From NCBI RefSeq assembly GCF_014651955.1, contig NZ_BMXW01000009.1, positions 1 through 64,000 of the forward strand: a stretch of DNA of 64,000 bases. Reading direction: 5' to 3'. Below, piece by piece: positions 28,508-37,653 of this stretch (positions are counted from its first letter, which is position 1; every line of letters begins with the position of its first letter). The stretch is from Shewanella fodinae (GTDB lineage: Bacteria; Pseudomonadota; Gammaproteobacteria; Enterobacterales; Shewanellaceae). The position numbers and the translations under genes are program-made. The notes under the pieces were generated by a model. That model searched no databases and was not told the DNA's origin. It saw nothing but the letters and a program-made list of their open reading frames with translations.

Positions 28508-30751
28508 TCAGAAGAAGCTGGCTTTGAATTCAACCCCAATGATACGTGGCTCGTTAACAAAGCCCGTCAGATTGTTGAAGTCAATAGCACCTGTAACACG
28601 TGTGGTGTCAGTGATGTTGCGACCATAAGCCGCCACTTCATAGTCGTGGCCACCGCTGCTCCAACGGTAACCGGCACGCAGACCACCTTCCAGCAAATAC
28701 TTGCTCTCAAACTCCTTGGATTCATACAAGAAGAAGGAAACCTTGGAGCGATATGCCCAATCAGTGAATACAAACAGCTCACCCACTGCCAGAGGGTAAC
28801 TGTAGTTAGCGGTGATGTTAGCCGTCCAGCGCGGAGCCTGAGGTAATGAATTACCATTGATGAGCGCATTGCCATCAGCATCCAGTGGATCAGTCACCGT
28901 ACAGCCGCCGCCACAAGCAGCAATTGCCAACTGGTCGTCTTTGATTTCCGTGTGGTTGTAGCTAACACCCGCCGTCACCAACAGGTTTTCAGTTACCGCA
29001 AACTGGGAATCCAATTCAAAACCGTAGCCTTCAGACTTATCGGCGTTGATCAGGCGGTTGTAGTTAACACCGCCGCCAACTGCGGTAAGTTGCTGATCTT
29101 GCAACTGATAGTAAAACACATCAAAGTTGACGCGGCCGCGGTTATCTAGAATATCCGACTTGATACCCAACTCACCGCTGTACATGGTTTCTGAATTAGC
29201 GACGGTGACATCATCACCAAACAATAAACGCCCCTGAATTGAGGGTGCGCGGAAGCCTTTGGCTACACGCCCGTAGATATTAGTGTCGCTATCAAGGCTA
29301 TAGATACCGCTCAAATCCCAGCTAATCTGGCCATCGGATGGGTCGGCGTACAACTTATCCGTAGCACCAGCACCGGCAGGAGAGACTAAACGCTGTGCCA
29401 CGAAATCTTTCTTGTCATGGGAGTAACGTACCCCAGCCGTGAGCTTGAAGTCGTCGGTCAAATCGTAATCTAATGAACCGAACGCGGCCCACGCCTTGGT
29501 GTCCTGTTTCTGGTAAGCGTAACCATTTTGCAGGCCATTCTCATCATAGTTGAAGCTGTCAATATCGAGCGATTCATCGAAATAGAACAGCCCAACCTGA
29601 TAGTCTAGGCGGCCCAGTTCGTTGCTGGACAGACGCAGTTCCTGTGTCCACTGGCTGTGATCTGGCAGACCATCGGCAGATTCAGAGGTATAAGGAATAA
29701 AGCCGGGCCCCATGTAAGGCAAATATGCAGCCCCATAACCACCGTCGATATCACCATGGGAGAATGCTTCCGCAGACTCGTATCCCGTGATAGATGTCAG
29801 CGTGTAGTCACCCAAGTTGTATTCCAGTTTAGCGCTGCCGCCGTGAGTTTTGACGGACTGCTCAGCTCGGCTGGCGGCATCCTGATACACGGTATCACGA
29901 TCAAAACCATCCACCAGATCATTAGTGCCAGCTTTAATAATGTTGGCGCGGAACACCCGGGGCGTGCCATCTAGGTTACGGTAATGGGCATTCAGCAAGG
30001 CGTTAAAATCGCTGTTAGGTTGCCACAACACCTGCAAACGGGCAGCTCGGTCGTTGTAACCTTCTGCTTGATTATTAGCTTCGAAGCCGGGTGCTTTGTT
30101 ATCGACCCAGTCATCACGATGTTGATCCAGCACTGACAAGCGGGCAGAAACGGTATCTGTTAGACCACCACCCACAGCACCTTCCATATTGATGGTATTG
30201 TAAGTGCCATAAGAGGCTTTGGCATAAGCGCTGAATTCTTGCGTCGGTTTTTTGGTTTCCAGCTTAATGATACCCGCAGTGGTGTTGCGGCCGAACAACG
30301 ACCCCTGCGGACCACGCAGAACTTCCACTCGTTCTAGATCAAAAATTGGATAACCTTTGAGAATCGCGTTTTCCTGTACCACATCATCGACCACCAGCGA
30401 TACCGGCTGTGAAGAGTTCAGATCGAAATCGGTGTTACCCATGCCACGAATATAGAAACGGGGAAAGGTACGACCAAATGAAGACTCAATGTTCAGACTG
30501 GGAATGCGTGAAGACATAAAACGAATATCATCACCAGCGGCCCCCATGGCTTGCAAATCATCACTTTTCAGCGCAGAGATAGACATTGGTACTTCCTGAG
30601 CGTTCTGCACCCGTTTCTGGGCCGTCACCATAATCCGCTCTAATTTACCATCATCGCTCTTGGTCGCTTGTTCGTCTGCATAAGCCAGCGAGCCGCTAGC
30701 GATCAACGCCGCATTAACACTTAAAAAAAGCTTGGACAGTTTGCTCATCAT
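28508..30751 (-). CDS. TonB-dependent outer-membrane receptor
   Basis: 747 residues with a signal peptide (about 1-25), a TonB-box-like ERIMVTAQK near 39, a plug domain (RFYIRGMG, VEVLRGPQGSLFGRNTTAG) and a 22-strand-type barrel ending in aromatic GVEFKASFF. It imports a scarce ligand using TonB energy. The substrate is not shown: no siderophore or cobalamin genes adjoin it. CGGGC near 635 lies in an extracellular loop. No clear Fur box was recognised upstream. Confidence 0.93.
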   Translation of the reverse strand: MMSKLSKLFLSVNAALIASGSLAYADEQATKSDDGKLERIMVTAQKRVQNAQEVPMSISALKSDDLQAMGAAGDDIRFMSSRIPSLNIESSFGRTFPRFYIRGMGNTDFDLNSSQPVSLVVDDVVQENAILKGYPIFDLERVEVLRGPQGSLFGRNTTAGIIKLETKKPTQEFSAYAKASYGTYNTINMEGAVGGGLTDTVSARLSVLDQHRDDWVDNKAPGFEANNQAEGYNDRAARLQVLWQPNSDFNALLNAHYRNLDGTPRVFRANIIKAGTNDLVDGFDRDTVYQDAASRAEQSVKTHGGSAKLEYNLGDYTLTSITGYESAEAFSHGDIDGGYGAAYLPYMGPGFIPYTSESADGLPDHSQWTQELRLSSNELGRLDYQVGLFYFDESLDIDSFNYDENGLQNGYAYQKQDTKAWAAFGSLDYDLTDDFKLTAGVRYSHDKKDFVAQRLVSPAGAGATDKLYADPSDGQISWDLSGIYSLDSDTNIYGRVAKGFRAPSIQGRLLFGDDVTVANSETMYSGELGIKSDILDNRGRVNFDVFYYQLQDQQLTAVGGGVNYNRLINADKSEGYGFELDSQFAVTENLLVTAGVSYNHTEIKDDQLAIAACGGGCTVTDPLDADGNALINGNSLPQAPRWTANITANYSYPLAVGELFVFTDWAYRSKVSFFLYESKEFESKYLLEGGLRAGYRWSSGGHDYEVAAYGRNITDTTRVTGAIDFNNLTGFVNEPRIIGVEFKASFF

Positions 30752-31112
30752 TGATTACCCGATTGATTCATATAATTTTATAAATTGAAGGTGTTTCTTA
30801 TGGCTGAAACATCCCCCTGAGGAGTTCGGGCGCGATTTTAACAGTTTGTTGCAATTTCAAATTTTTTTGTTTACGGAAAAACTATTTGCTAAAAGAAACA
30901 AAGATTTTAAAAGCCTCTTTAACATCCATTGAAATTAAAATACAGCATAGGGTTAACATGAGCAGATAATGACAAAAGCATGGCTATCGCAGAGGTCATG
31001 ACTGAGTCACCCGCAACCGTTATCCTTATCTGACAATTTTTGCCTACAGTGGCTATGCTCACGAGCTGGAGCGCGTTAGGCTATAACGCCAATTAACCTT
31101 GTATAAAAAAAT
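30752..31112. other. intergenic region, divergent promoters expected
   Basis: 361 bp between the TonB receptor (minus) and a small membrane protein gene (plus). AT-rich near the receptor start. No reading frame, hairpin terminator or recognisable operator was found; promoters must lie here but none stands out. Confidence 0.5.
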
Positions 31113-31409
31113 ATGAACCAGATACTGCTCGCGGTGATCGCAACGGCACTACTTATTCTGTTATTGAAATGGTGGCTCGATCACCGGATTAAACAATATC
31201 TGCAGCAACAATTGCCACAGCAATGGCGGGACATTAGCCAGACACGAGGTGGCGTGGTAGCGGCCATTCACTTATCGTTGCGTGAAGGCAGCCTGAGTCA
31301 ACGCCACGATCCCGTGCTCGCTCGTTATCAACAGCAAACCAAATGGCTCAAAATTGCCGCAGTTGCGCTGCTGGTCGCCACCCTGCTTCTCGGCTTTTAT
31401 CTGCAATAG
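31113..31409 (+). CDS. small membrane protein, two predicted TM segments
   Basis: 98 residues. Hydrophobic stretches at about 3-20 and 80-97 flank a basic, Gln-rich cytoplasmic or periplasmic loop. No family is recognised. It sits alone upstream of the M13 peptidase, 118 bp away. Confidence 0.65.
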   Translation: MNQILLAVIATALLILLLKWWLDHRIKQYLQQQLPQQWRDISQTRGGVVAAIHLSLREGSLSQRHDPVLARYQQQTKWLKIAAVALLVATLLLGFYLQ

Positions 31410-31440
31410 CGGCCAGACACATTAATTCACATATTATGCT

Positions 31441-31460
31441 GAATCTCATTAATGAGAATC
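31441..31460. promoter_or_regulatory. palindrome upstream of the M13 peptidase gene
   Basis: GAATCTCATTAATGAGAATC is a 20-bp palindrome with 18 matching positions (central 14 bp perfect). It lies 68 bp upstream of the peptidase start, where an operator would be expected. It shares ATGAGAAT-like elements with Fur sites but does not fit the 19-bp Fur consensus in order, so the factor is unknown. Confidence 0.45.
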
Positions 31461-31527
31461 GATGCACATCAAGGTACACTGCCTGCTGAAGAATTTTCCC
31501 CCTCCGCACAATTAACAAGGGAACCCT

Positions 31528-33636
31528 ATGTTTACTCGACTAATAACTGCAGTGGCGGTCAGTACCGTCCTGCTGGGTGGATTGACCGCCTGTAATGACA
31601 AGACACCGCCATCACAAACGGCAGTGACTGAGACAAAAACCCCGGTAGCAACAACGGCTGTTGATATTGGAATAAACGTCAAGGCCATGGACACCTCCGT
31701 TAAGCCGGGTGATGATTTTTATCAGTATGCTAATGGTAACTGGATGAAAACCACTGAAATTCCAGCTGACCGTTCCAGTACTGGTGCCTTTTTGGTGGCT
31801 TTCGAAGCGACCGAGAAACACAAGGCAGAGCTGATCGCAGACCTGGTAAAAACGCCCCATCCAGCAAACAGCGATGAAGCGCGCATTGCCAATTTTTACA
31901 AAGCCTACATCGACACCGCGGCCATCAATGCCGCTGGTTTACAGCCGGTGCAAGCCGATCTGGCACGCTATGCCGCCATCAAAGATAAACAACAACTGGC
32001 CGCCGTATTAGGCAGTAATCTGCGGGCCGATGTCGATCCGCTGAACGCCACCCACTATGCCACCGAAAACCTGTTTGGCGTATTCGTCACCCAAGGACTG
32101 GCAACACCGGGGGAAGTTTTGCCCTATATTTTGCAGGGTGGACTGGGCCTGCCGGAACGCGAATATTACCTGTCTGACTCCCCCAAAATGGCGGATATTC
32201 GCCAGCAGTATCGCCATTACATTGAGACCCTGCTGAATGCTGCTGGCATTGCCGATGCAGCGGCTAAAGCTGAACGGATTTTTGCCCTAGAAACCAAAAT
32301 CGCCACGGCACACGTGAGCCGAGAAGAGAGTGAAGACTTCGCCAAATCATCCACCATCTGGAGTCGAGCTGATTTTGACAGCAAAGCACCAGGCATAGAT
32401 TGGCAAGCATTTCTGAATGCGGCACATCTGGGGCAACAACAGCGCTTTGCCGCTTACCATGCCGCCGCGATCACGCACCTGGCAGCGCTAGTGGCTTCTG
32501 AACCACTGGAGTCCTGGAAGGACTGGCTGGTCTTCCATCAAATCAACGCCCATACCGATGTGCTACCAGCGGCTATCGATGATGCTCATTTTGCGTTTTA
32601 TGGCACGGCGCTGTCTGGTACACCACAGCAACGCAGCCGCGATAAACGTGCGCTGAGTGCCTTGGATGAATACTTGGGCGATGCTGTCGGCAAAGACTAT
32701 GTCGAAAAGTATTTCCCTGCCTCCGCCAAAGCTCAAGTCAGCGATATGGTGCAGCAGATTATTCAGGCCTTCCATCAGCGGGTAGAAGCGTTGGCATGGA
32801 TGGCACCGACCACCAAAAAAGAAGCCTTGGCGAAAGTAGATTCTCTGGTGGTTGGTGTAGGTTATCCAGACAGTTGGCCAGATTACAGCCACTATCAGGT
32901 TAATGCTGACAATGCCTACCACAATGAAATTGCCGGGGAGCAGATCCGCTACCAGCAGCAGTTGGCAAAGATTGGCAAACCGCAAGATAAACACGAATGG
33001 TGGATGGTGCCGCAGATAGTCAACGCAGTAAATCTGCCCGTACAGAACGCCTTGAATTTCCCGGCCGGGATCCTGCAATCGCCGTTTTTCGACGCCAAAG
33101 CCGATGCTGCTTATAACTATGGTGCTATCGGTGCGGTGATCGGTCACGAAATCAGCCACAGTTTTGACAACAACGGCGCGGCGTTTGATTCCACCGGCGC
33201 AATGCGTAACTGGTGGACGAAGGAAGATTTCGCGCGGTTTGCCCAACAGGGTGAAGCGCTGGCTGCGCAGTTCGATACTTACTATCCATTCCCAGATTTG
33301 CACGTTAACGGCAAACTGACTCTAGGTGAAAACATTGCCGACGTGGCTGGTCTGGCCGCTGCACTAGATGCTTACCATGCCTCACTCAATGGTCAACCTG
33401 CCCCCGTCATTGATGGATTTACTGGCGACCAACGTTTCTTTATCGGTTTTGCCCAGACATGGGCAACCAAAATGCGCGATCAGGCGTTACGGCAGCGTAT
33501 CGCCACTGATGGTCATGCTCCCGGCATGTACCGCGCCCTGACCGTCCGCAATCTGGATGCTTGGTACAGCGCATTTAATGTGCAACCCGGCGATAAGTTG
33601 TATCTGCCACCGGAACAACGCGTAAAAGTGTGGTAA
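31528..33636 (+). CDS. M13-family zinc endopeptidase lipoprotein (PepO/neprilysin-like)
   Basis: 702 residues, with lipobox LTAC (Cys about 22) and a variable linker, then peptidase M13 N- and C-terminal domains. The catalytic zinc site is HEISH at 540-544, with the third ligand in ENIAD near 601. It cleaves small peptides in the periplasm, probably tethered to a membrane. Followed directly by a terminator. Confidence 0.94.
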   Translation: MFTRLITAVAVSTVLLGGLTACNDKTPPSQTAVTETKTPVATTAVDIGINVKAMDTSVKPGDDFYQYANGNWMKTTEIPADRSSTGAFLVAFEATEKHKAELIADLVKTPHPANSDEARIANFYKAYIDTAAINAAGLQPVQADLARYAAIKDKQQLAAVLGSNLRADVDPLNATHYATENLFGVFVTQGLATPGEVLPYILQGGLGLPEREYYLSDSPKMADIRQQYRHYIETLLNAAGIADAAAKAERIFALETKIATAHVSREESEDFAKSSTIWSRADFDSKAPGIDWQAFLNAAHLGQQQRFAAYHAAAITHLAALVASEPLESWKDWLVFHQINAHTDVLPAAIDDAHFAFYGTALSGTPQQRSRDKRALSALDEYLGDAVGKDYVEKYFPASAKAQVSDMVQQIIQAFHQRVEALAWMAPTTKKEALAKVDSLVVGVGYPDSWPDYSHYQVNADNAYHNEIAGEQIRYQQQLAKIGKPQDKHEWWMVPQIVNAVNLPVQNALNFPAGILQSPFFDAKADAAYNYGAIGAVIGHEISHSFDNNGAAFDSTGAMRNWWTKEDFARFAQQGEALAAQFDTYYPFPDLHVNGKLTLGENIADVAGLAAALDAYHASLNGQPAPVIDGFTGDQRFFIGFAQTWATKMRDQALRQRIATDGHAPGMYRALTVRNLDAWYSAFNVQPGDKLYLPPEQRVKVW

Positions 33637-33652
33637 CTCACGGTGATTAATC

Positions 33653-33680
33653 AAGCCCGGCGCTTGCCGGGCTTTTTTTA
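33653..33680 (+). terminator. terminator after the M13 peptidase gene
   Basis: AAGCCCGG and CCGGGCTT form an 8-bp stem around CGCTTG, followed by TTTTTA. Confidence 0.92.
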
Positions 33681-34019
33681 CAATAAAAAAATAATAGCGT
33701 CTGCCATTATCCGAGACCAATTGACGGCCTAGAAATTTGTTACAAAATAGCGGCCTCACTCTGGTCTGTGTTGTGATAGTCTTTGAGTGGTCTGATGACT
33801 TAGGCAAACAATTTCTGTTTGTCATGGAAAATCAGGCGTAACAGGATGTTGAGGTAATCACTCAGGGAGCGAAAACACCAGATTTTGGCAAAACTGGAAG
33901 CCGTTGCAACGCATTCTCTTTGTACCGTTACTGTAAGCTTGCTATCTCTTCCCAAACGCAGGGTTACAACCTGTTATTAGTTTTAATATGACACCCTTCC
34001 TAATTACCAAATAGTGGTG
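33681..34019. other. intergenic region, possible small transcript
   Basis: 339 bp without a convincing gene. Near the right end TTGTAC (33921) and TATCTC (33944) are spaced like a weak sigma-70 promoter, about 80 bp before the orphan terminator at 34020. A short noncoding RNA is possible but thinly supported. Confidence 0.3.
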
Positions 34020-34047
34020 AGCGTGCTTTGAGCACGCTTTTTTTCTT
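34020..34047 (+). terminator. orphan rho-independent terminator
   Basis: AGCGTGC pairs with GCACGCT over TTTGA and is followed by a run of seven Ts. No intact gene ends before it on the plus strand: the nearest, the M13 gene, already has its own terminator 340 bp earlier. Confidence 0.85.
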
Positions 34048-34049
34048 GT

Positions 34050-34350
34050 TTCGCCAGCAATCAACGTTGGTGCAACAGCCAAGAAGTTCACCGATTGGGT
34101 CTACAGTTACCAGATGGTTTACAGTTAGAGCACTATTTCCCTTGCCTGACGCGCCAGTGCGGCCTAGCGTTTCTGAAGCGCAGGATTATGGCACTTGGCT
34201 TTTAGCGTCGCATCCGTGCCCCATACACTCAAATGGCTGGCAACGCGGCAGATAAGTTGTGAACCGATACACACCGATGAACACACCGGCAAGCGATTTA
34301 CCTTTTTTAGCGATCCAGATAACCTGCCGTTAGAACTTTATGAACAGTGA
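34050..34350 (+). pseudogene. decayed VOC/glyoxalase-family gene
   Basis: Three frames together give a C-terminal VOC domain. The first piece is GLQLPDGLQLE (from 34095). After two extra bases (near 34131) comes FPLPDAPVRPSVSEAQ. After a one-base loss (near 34182) comes GLWHLAFSV, then CEPIHTDEHTGKRFTFFSDPDNLPLELYEQ (written here as CEPIHTDEHTGKRF plus DPDNLPLELYEQ), ending at TGA 34348. This matches the ending of small glyoxalase-fold dioxygenases of about 128 residues. The N-terminal third is missing. It lies 18 bp before the GNAT gene and may once have formed an operon with it. Confidence 0.8.
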
Positions 34351-34367
34351 TCGCTCAGGAACATTCA

Positions 34368-34802
34368 ATGACAGCCGCAGATTATCAAGTCAGTAGTGAC
34401 CCCGCCAGATTGGACTTTGCCACCATTCACCAGTTTATTTCTGGCAGTTATTGGGCCACAGGGATCCCAGAAGCCGTATTGCGCAAGGCCATGGAGAATT
34501 CACTGTGTTTTGGTGTTTATGATGGTCACGGTCAGCAAGTGGGATTCGCCCGAGTTATCACTGATCAAGCGACCTTTGCTTATCTCGCAGATGTATTTAT
34601 TCTGCCGCCACATCGGGGCTTAGGATTGAGTAAAATGCTAATCCAAGCCGTTGTTAATCATCCAGAACTACAAGGACTTAGACGGATGATGCTGGCAACC
34701 CGTGATGCCCATTCGCTATACGCACAATATGGTTTTACAGAAGTTGTTAATCCTCAGAGCCTGATGCAAATCTGGCAGCCAGACATATACCAGCTAAAGT
34801 AA
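34368..34802 (+). CDS. GNAT-family N-acetyltransferase
   Basis: 144 residues from ATG 34368, preceded by CAGGA. The GNAT core shows the acetyl-CoA loop in PPHRGLGLSKMLIQAV (R/Q-x-x-G-x-G/A type) and the terminal GFTEV. The substrate is unknown. In-frame codons from 34347 would overlap the VOC remnant. The next gene follows after 46 bp. Confidence 0.88.
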   Translation: MTAADYQVSSDPARLDFATIHQFISGSYWATGIPEAVLRKAMENSLCFGVYDGHGQQVGFARVITDQATFAYLADVFILPPHRGLGLSKMLIQAVVNHPELQGLRRMMLATRDAHSLYAQYGFTEVVNPQSLMQIWQPDIYQLK

Positions 34803-34848
34803 GGATAACCGCAAACTATTCCGCCAGTGGGCTTGGAGGAGAGATAGC

Positions 34849-35370
34849 ATGAACCATATTCAACTGGTCGAAGGTGATATTACGCTGGCCACAGAAGATG
34901 CCATCGTGAATGCGGCGAATCCTCATTTGCTGGGCGGTGGCGGTGTGGACGGAGCCATACATCGAGCCGCTGGGCCGCAGTTGCTTGCTGAATGTCGCAA
35001 AATCCCCAAAATCAATGGCGAACGCTGCCCGGTAGGTGAAGCCCGGATTACCACAGCAGGCCAATTGGCCGCGCGCTATGTGGTTCATACTGTTGGCCCA
35101 ATTTACCACAGTGACCCAGCTCCGGCACAACATCTGGCGGCGGCATATCGATCATCACTGCAATTAGCCATGGCCCATGGCTGTCATTCGGTCGCCTTGC
35201 CCGCTATCGCCTGCGGGGTATACGGTTACCCGTTATCCGCCGCTGCCAATATCGCCTTGCAGACCTGTAATGAGCCGCAATTTAAGCATCTACATATTGT
35301 GTTTTATCTGTTTACTCATGAGATTGCAGAAATCTGGCGACAAACACTAGCAAAATTCGCGTCCAGCTGA
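34849..35370 (+). CDS. macrodomain protein, O-acetyl-ADP-ribose deacetylase type
   Basis: 173 residues of a single macrodomain: VNAANPHLLGGGGVDGAIH near the start and PAIACGVYGYP in the second ligand loop, as in YmdB. It would hydrolyse O-acetyl-ADP-ribose or remove ADP-ribose from protein. GGAGGAG precedes ATG 34849. It lies among acetyltransferases and small accessory genes. Confidence 0.93.
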   Translation: MNHIQLVEGDITLATEDAIVNAANPHLLGGGGVDGAIHRAAGPQLLAECRKIPKINGERCPVGEARITTAGQLAARYVVHTVGPIYHSDPAPAQHLAAAYRSSLQLAMAHGCHSVALPAIACGVYGYPLSAAANIALQTCNEPQFKHLHIVFYLFTHEIAEIWRQTLAKFASS

Positions 35371-35414
35371 TTTATGCGCTGGGGAATGGCAGGAAAGAGC
35401 ACGAGGAGAAACCA

Positions 35415-36215
35415 GTGATTTATCGGGGAAGCTGTCATTGCCAAGCAGTGACCTTTGAGGTGGAAGCGCCAGCAGAACTGGAAGCGGACTATTGTAACTG
35501 CTCTATTTGCCGTAAGTCTGGATACCTGCATCTCATTGTGCCACGCAGCAAATTTCATTTACTCAGTGGCGAAGCAGTGCTGACAAATTACCGTTTCAAT
35601 ACCAAAGTGGCACAGCACACCTTCTGCCAGATCTGTGGCATCAAACCCTTTTACATTCCCCGTTCTAACCCTGATGGTATCGACGTCAATGTTAATTGCC
35701 TGGACACCCAACCAAGCGCCGTAAAAGTCACCGATTTTGACGGTGAACACTGGGAGCAACATGCACATAAACTGGCGCATAAGAGCATAGAATCTACTTC
35801 AGAAAAAGAAGCGTTTCCCAGCCCTAGAGAGACGGTTCTCACTTGGGTTAAATGTTTTAACCAGGCTGATATAACAGGACTTTGTGCGCTATACCACGAC
35901 GATGCCGTCAACCACCAAGTCGTGACTGAGCCTTTATGTGGTGTAGCCGCCATTCGTCAATTTTTCGAAACTGAATTCGCTCGCGCCAGCATGCAATGTG
36001 AAATCGTCCAATTACACGAGTCTGGTCATTGGGCAATTCTCGAATGGCGTGACCCTTTGGGGCTGAGAGGCTGTGGTTTCTTTCAGGTTGAATCAGGAAA
36101 AATCCGCACTCAGCGCGGCTATTTTGATCAACTCAGCTTTTTCAGAGCACAAAATCTATCGGTACCTGATACCTATTTTAATCATTCATCGACTCAATCA
36201 AAAAATGACAAATAA
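35415..36215 (+). CDS. GFA/CENP-V zinc domain fused to SnoaL/NTF2-like domain
   Basis: 266 residues with two domains. Residues 1-115 are GFA-type: CHC near 8, CNCSIC with C at about 29-34, and CQIC, the conserved zinc cysteines, with SGYLHL between. Residues 130-245 resemble SnoaL/NTF2 (WVKCFNQADITGLCALYHDDAV, then CGFFQVESGKI). GFA proteins are glutathione-adduct lyases or unknown; SnoaL folds bind small hydrophobic ligands. The two are usually separate proteins. The function of the fusion is unknown. Its end overlaps the next gene by 11 bases. Confidence 0.85.
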   Translation: MIYRGSCHCQAVTFEVEAPAELEADYCNCSICRKSGYLHLIVPRSKFHLLSGEAVLTNYRFNTKVAQHTFCQICGIKPFYIPRSNPDGIDVNVNCLDTQPSAVKVTDFDGEHWEQHAHKLAHKSIESTSEKEAFPSPRETVLTWVKCFNQADITGLCALYHDDAVNHQVVTEPLCGVAAIRQFFETEFARASMQCEIVQLHESGHWAILEWRDPLGLRGCGFFQVESGKIRTQRGYFDQLSFFRAQNLSVPDTYFNHSSTQSKNDK

Positions 36216-36693
36216 CATTATTATTCAATTAGATGATTTACACTCTCCGCAAGTGATTGCGTTATTGCAATCCCACCTAGAGGATATGTATGCCACCTCA
36301 CCGCCTGAAAGTGTGCATGCATTGGATATTGATAAACTCCGACAACCAGACATTTTGTTCTGGACCGCTTGGCAACAGCAACTACTGCTCGGAAGTATTG
36401 CCCTCAAGCTGCACGATACTCATGATATCGAAAACAGATATGGTGAGATTAAGTCGATGCGCACAACCGCCGCCGCAAGACGTCAAGGTGTGGCTTCCGC
36501 GCTATTACGACACTTGCAACAACAGGCAAGTGACTTGGGCTTGCATAGACTCTGTTTGGAAACGGGCAGTATGGCATTTTTTGCGCCTGCGCGGTCGTTA
36601 TACCAGAAATTTGGCTTTAGGGAATGTCCGCCATTTGCTGATTATCCGTTGGATCCAAACAGCGTCTTTATGGAAAAAATAATCGTTAACTGA
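36205..36693 (+). CDS. GNAT-family N-acetyltransferase
   Basis: 162 residues from ATG 36205, overlapping the GFA-SnoaL gene. The GNAT motif A is AAARRQGVASALLRHLQQQA, followed by CLETGSM and LYQKFGF, resembling the YsnE/PhnO-like group. Substrate unknown. The overlap implies coupled translation with the fusion gene. Confidence 0.88.
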   Translation: MTNNIIIQLDDLHSPQVIALLQSHLEDMYATSPPESVHALDIDKLRQPDILFWTAWQQQLLLGSIALKLHDTHDIENRYGEIKSMRTTAAARRQGVASALLRHLQQQASDLGLHRLCLETGSMAFFAPARSLYQKFGFRECPPFADYPLDPNSVFMEKIIVN

Positions 36694-36699
36694 ATTTTA

Positions 36700-36742
36700 T
36701 AGGCGTATTAGCAACCTATAAAAATTGTATGAGATACGCCTA
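36700..36742. other. long-loop inverted repeat after GNAT gene
   Basis: TAGGCGTAT (36700-36708) pairs perfectly with ATACGCCTA (36734-36742) across a 25-base AT-rich loop, followed by AAAAATTATTG. It could act as a weak terminator or a protein site. It begins just after the acetyltransferase stop. Confidence 0.5.
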
Positions 36743-36924
36743 AAAATTATTGTCGATGACTAAAAAACAATACTCATTGCGAACTGGCGAAAACTGTCTT
36801 TCGAATTAATACTATTATGCTTTAATAACCACTCATACTGCATAACCAGATGTTTTAATTTTAATAACACCATTACAAATATTGTTTCTTCGCAAACAAT
36901 TCAACAGCTCTTTTTATTCATGCG

Positions 36925-37653
36925 CTAGATTAAAGTGCGTTCATTTTCTCGGAAATCTTGTTCAATTTTTTGCAATATTCCCAAGAATTCTGTCAGATGA
37001 TTTCGCATCGCTTGCTCTGCTTTATCCTGATCATTCGCAATCACAGCATCTACAATTTCTTTATGTAAACCAATAGGATGAATGAGATCGGTATCAGTAT
37101 CTAATACTTCGTTAATTTCGCCAACCAACTGTAACAAAGACTTACTGATCGCCGCTAAAAAGCGATTTCCACACATATCAGCAAGCAAACAATGCACTTT
37201 TTGTCTTAATACAACGGTTTCAGGATATTCAAGGGTATCACTTTCATGAAGGTCAGCATCCGACAATGCCTTGGAATACATTTCGTCACAATTCAATGCA
37301 GCCATTCTAGCGATTTGTGGCTCAACAATTAATCTTGCCTCACAAATCTCTTTAAACGATAGACGCCCAACAAAGAACAGATCCCGACAGACGCCACTGA
37401 GGCGCTCAAATGTCAGCAACTTAACAAAAGCCCCGCCAGTTGCACCTTGCTTTATCTGTACCAACCCACTGGCTTCCAGTCCCTTAATCGCCTCACGGAC
37501 AACGGTACGGCTAACCTGAAAGGACTCGATTAATTCTCGTTCAGAAGGGAGCTTATCTCCGGCTCGATAAGTACCATCAAAAATCGCTGCTCGTAGTTGT
37601 TGAGCAACAGCATCAGAGGCTTTTATCTGTTTGAGCGGCTTGAAATTTTCCAA
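36925..37653 (-). CDS. GntR-family regulator, FadR/FCD subfamily
   Basis: 242 residues: an N-terminal winged helix (LPSERELIESFQVSRTVVREAIKGLEASG) and a C-terminal FCD ligand domain (ARLIVEPQIARMAA, HKEIVDAVIANDQDKAEQAMRNHL). Such proteins usually repress a neighbouring catabolic operon until an organic acid binds. It is divergent from the porin/esterase cassette, which makes that cassette the likely target. Confidence 0.9.
   Translation of the reverse strand: MENFKPLKQIKASDAVAQQLRAAIFDGTYRAGDKLPSERELIESFQVSRTVVREAIKGLEASGLVQIKQGATGGAFVKLLTFERLSGVCRDLFFVGRLSFKEICEARLIVEPQIARMAALNCDEMYSKALSDADLHESDTLEYPETVVLRQKVHCLLADMCGNRFLAAISKSLLQLVGEINEVLDTDTDLIHPIGLHKEIVDAVIANDQDKAEQAMRNHLTEFLGILQKIEQDFRENERTLI

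Noticed and set aside
31441-31460. Fur box
   Set aside because: The palindrome has the half-site elements in the wrong order for the 19-bp Fur consensus; retained only as an unassigned palindrome.
34028-34255. 75-codon plus-strand frame as a separate gene
   Set aside because: Part of it (PDAPVRPSVSEAQ) is one segment of the frameshifted VOC remnant; the rest is out-of-frame sequence.
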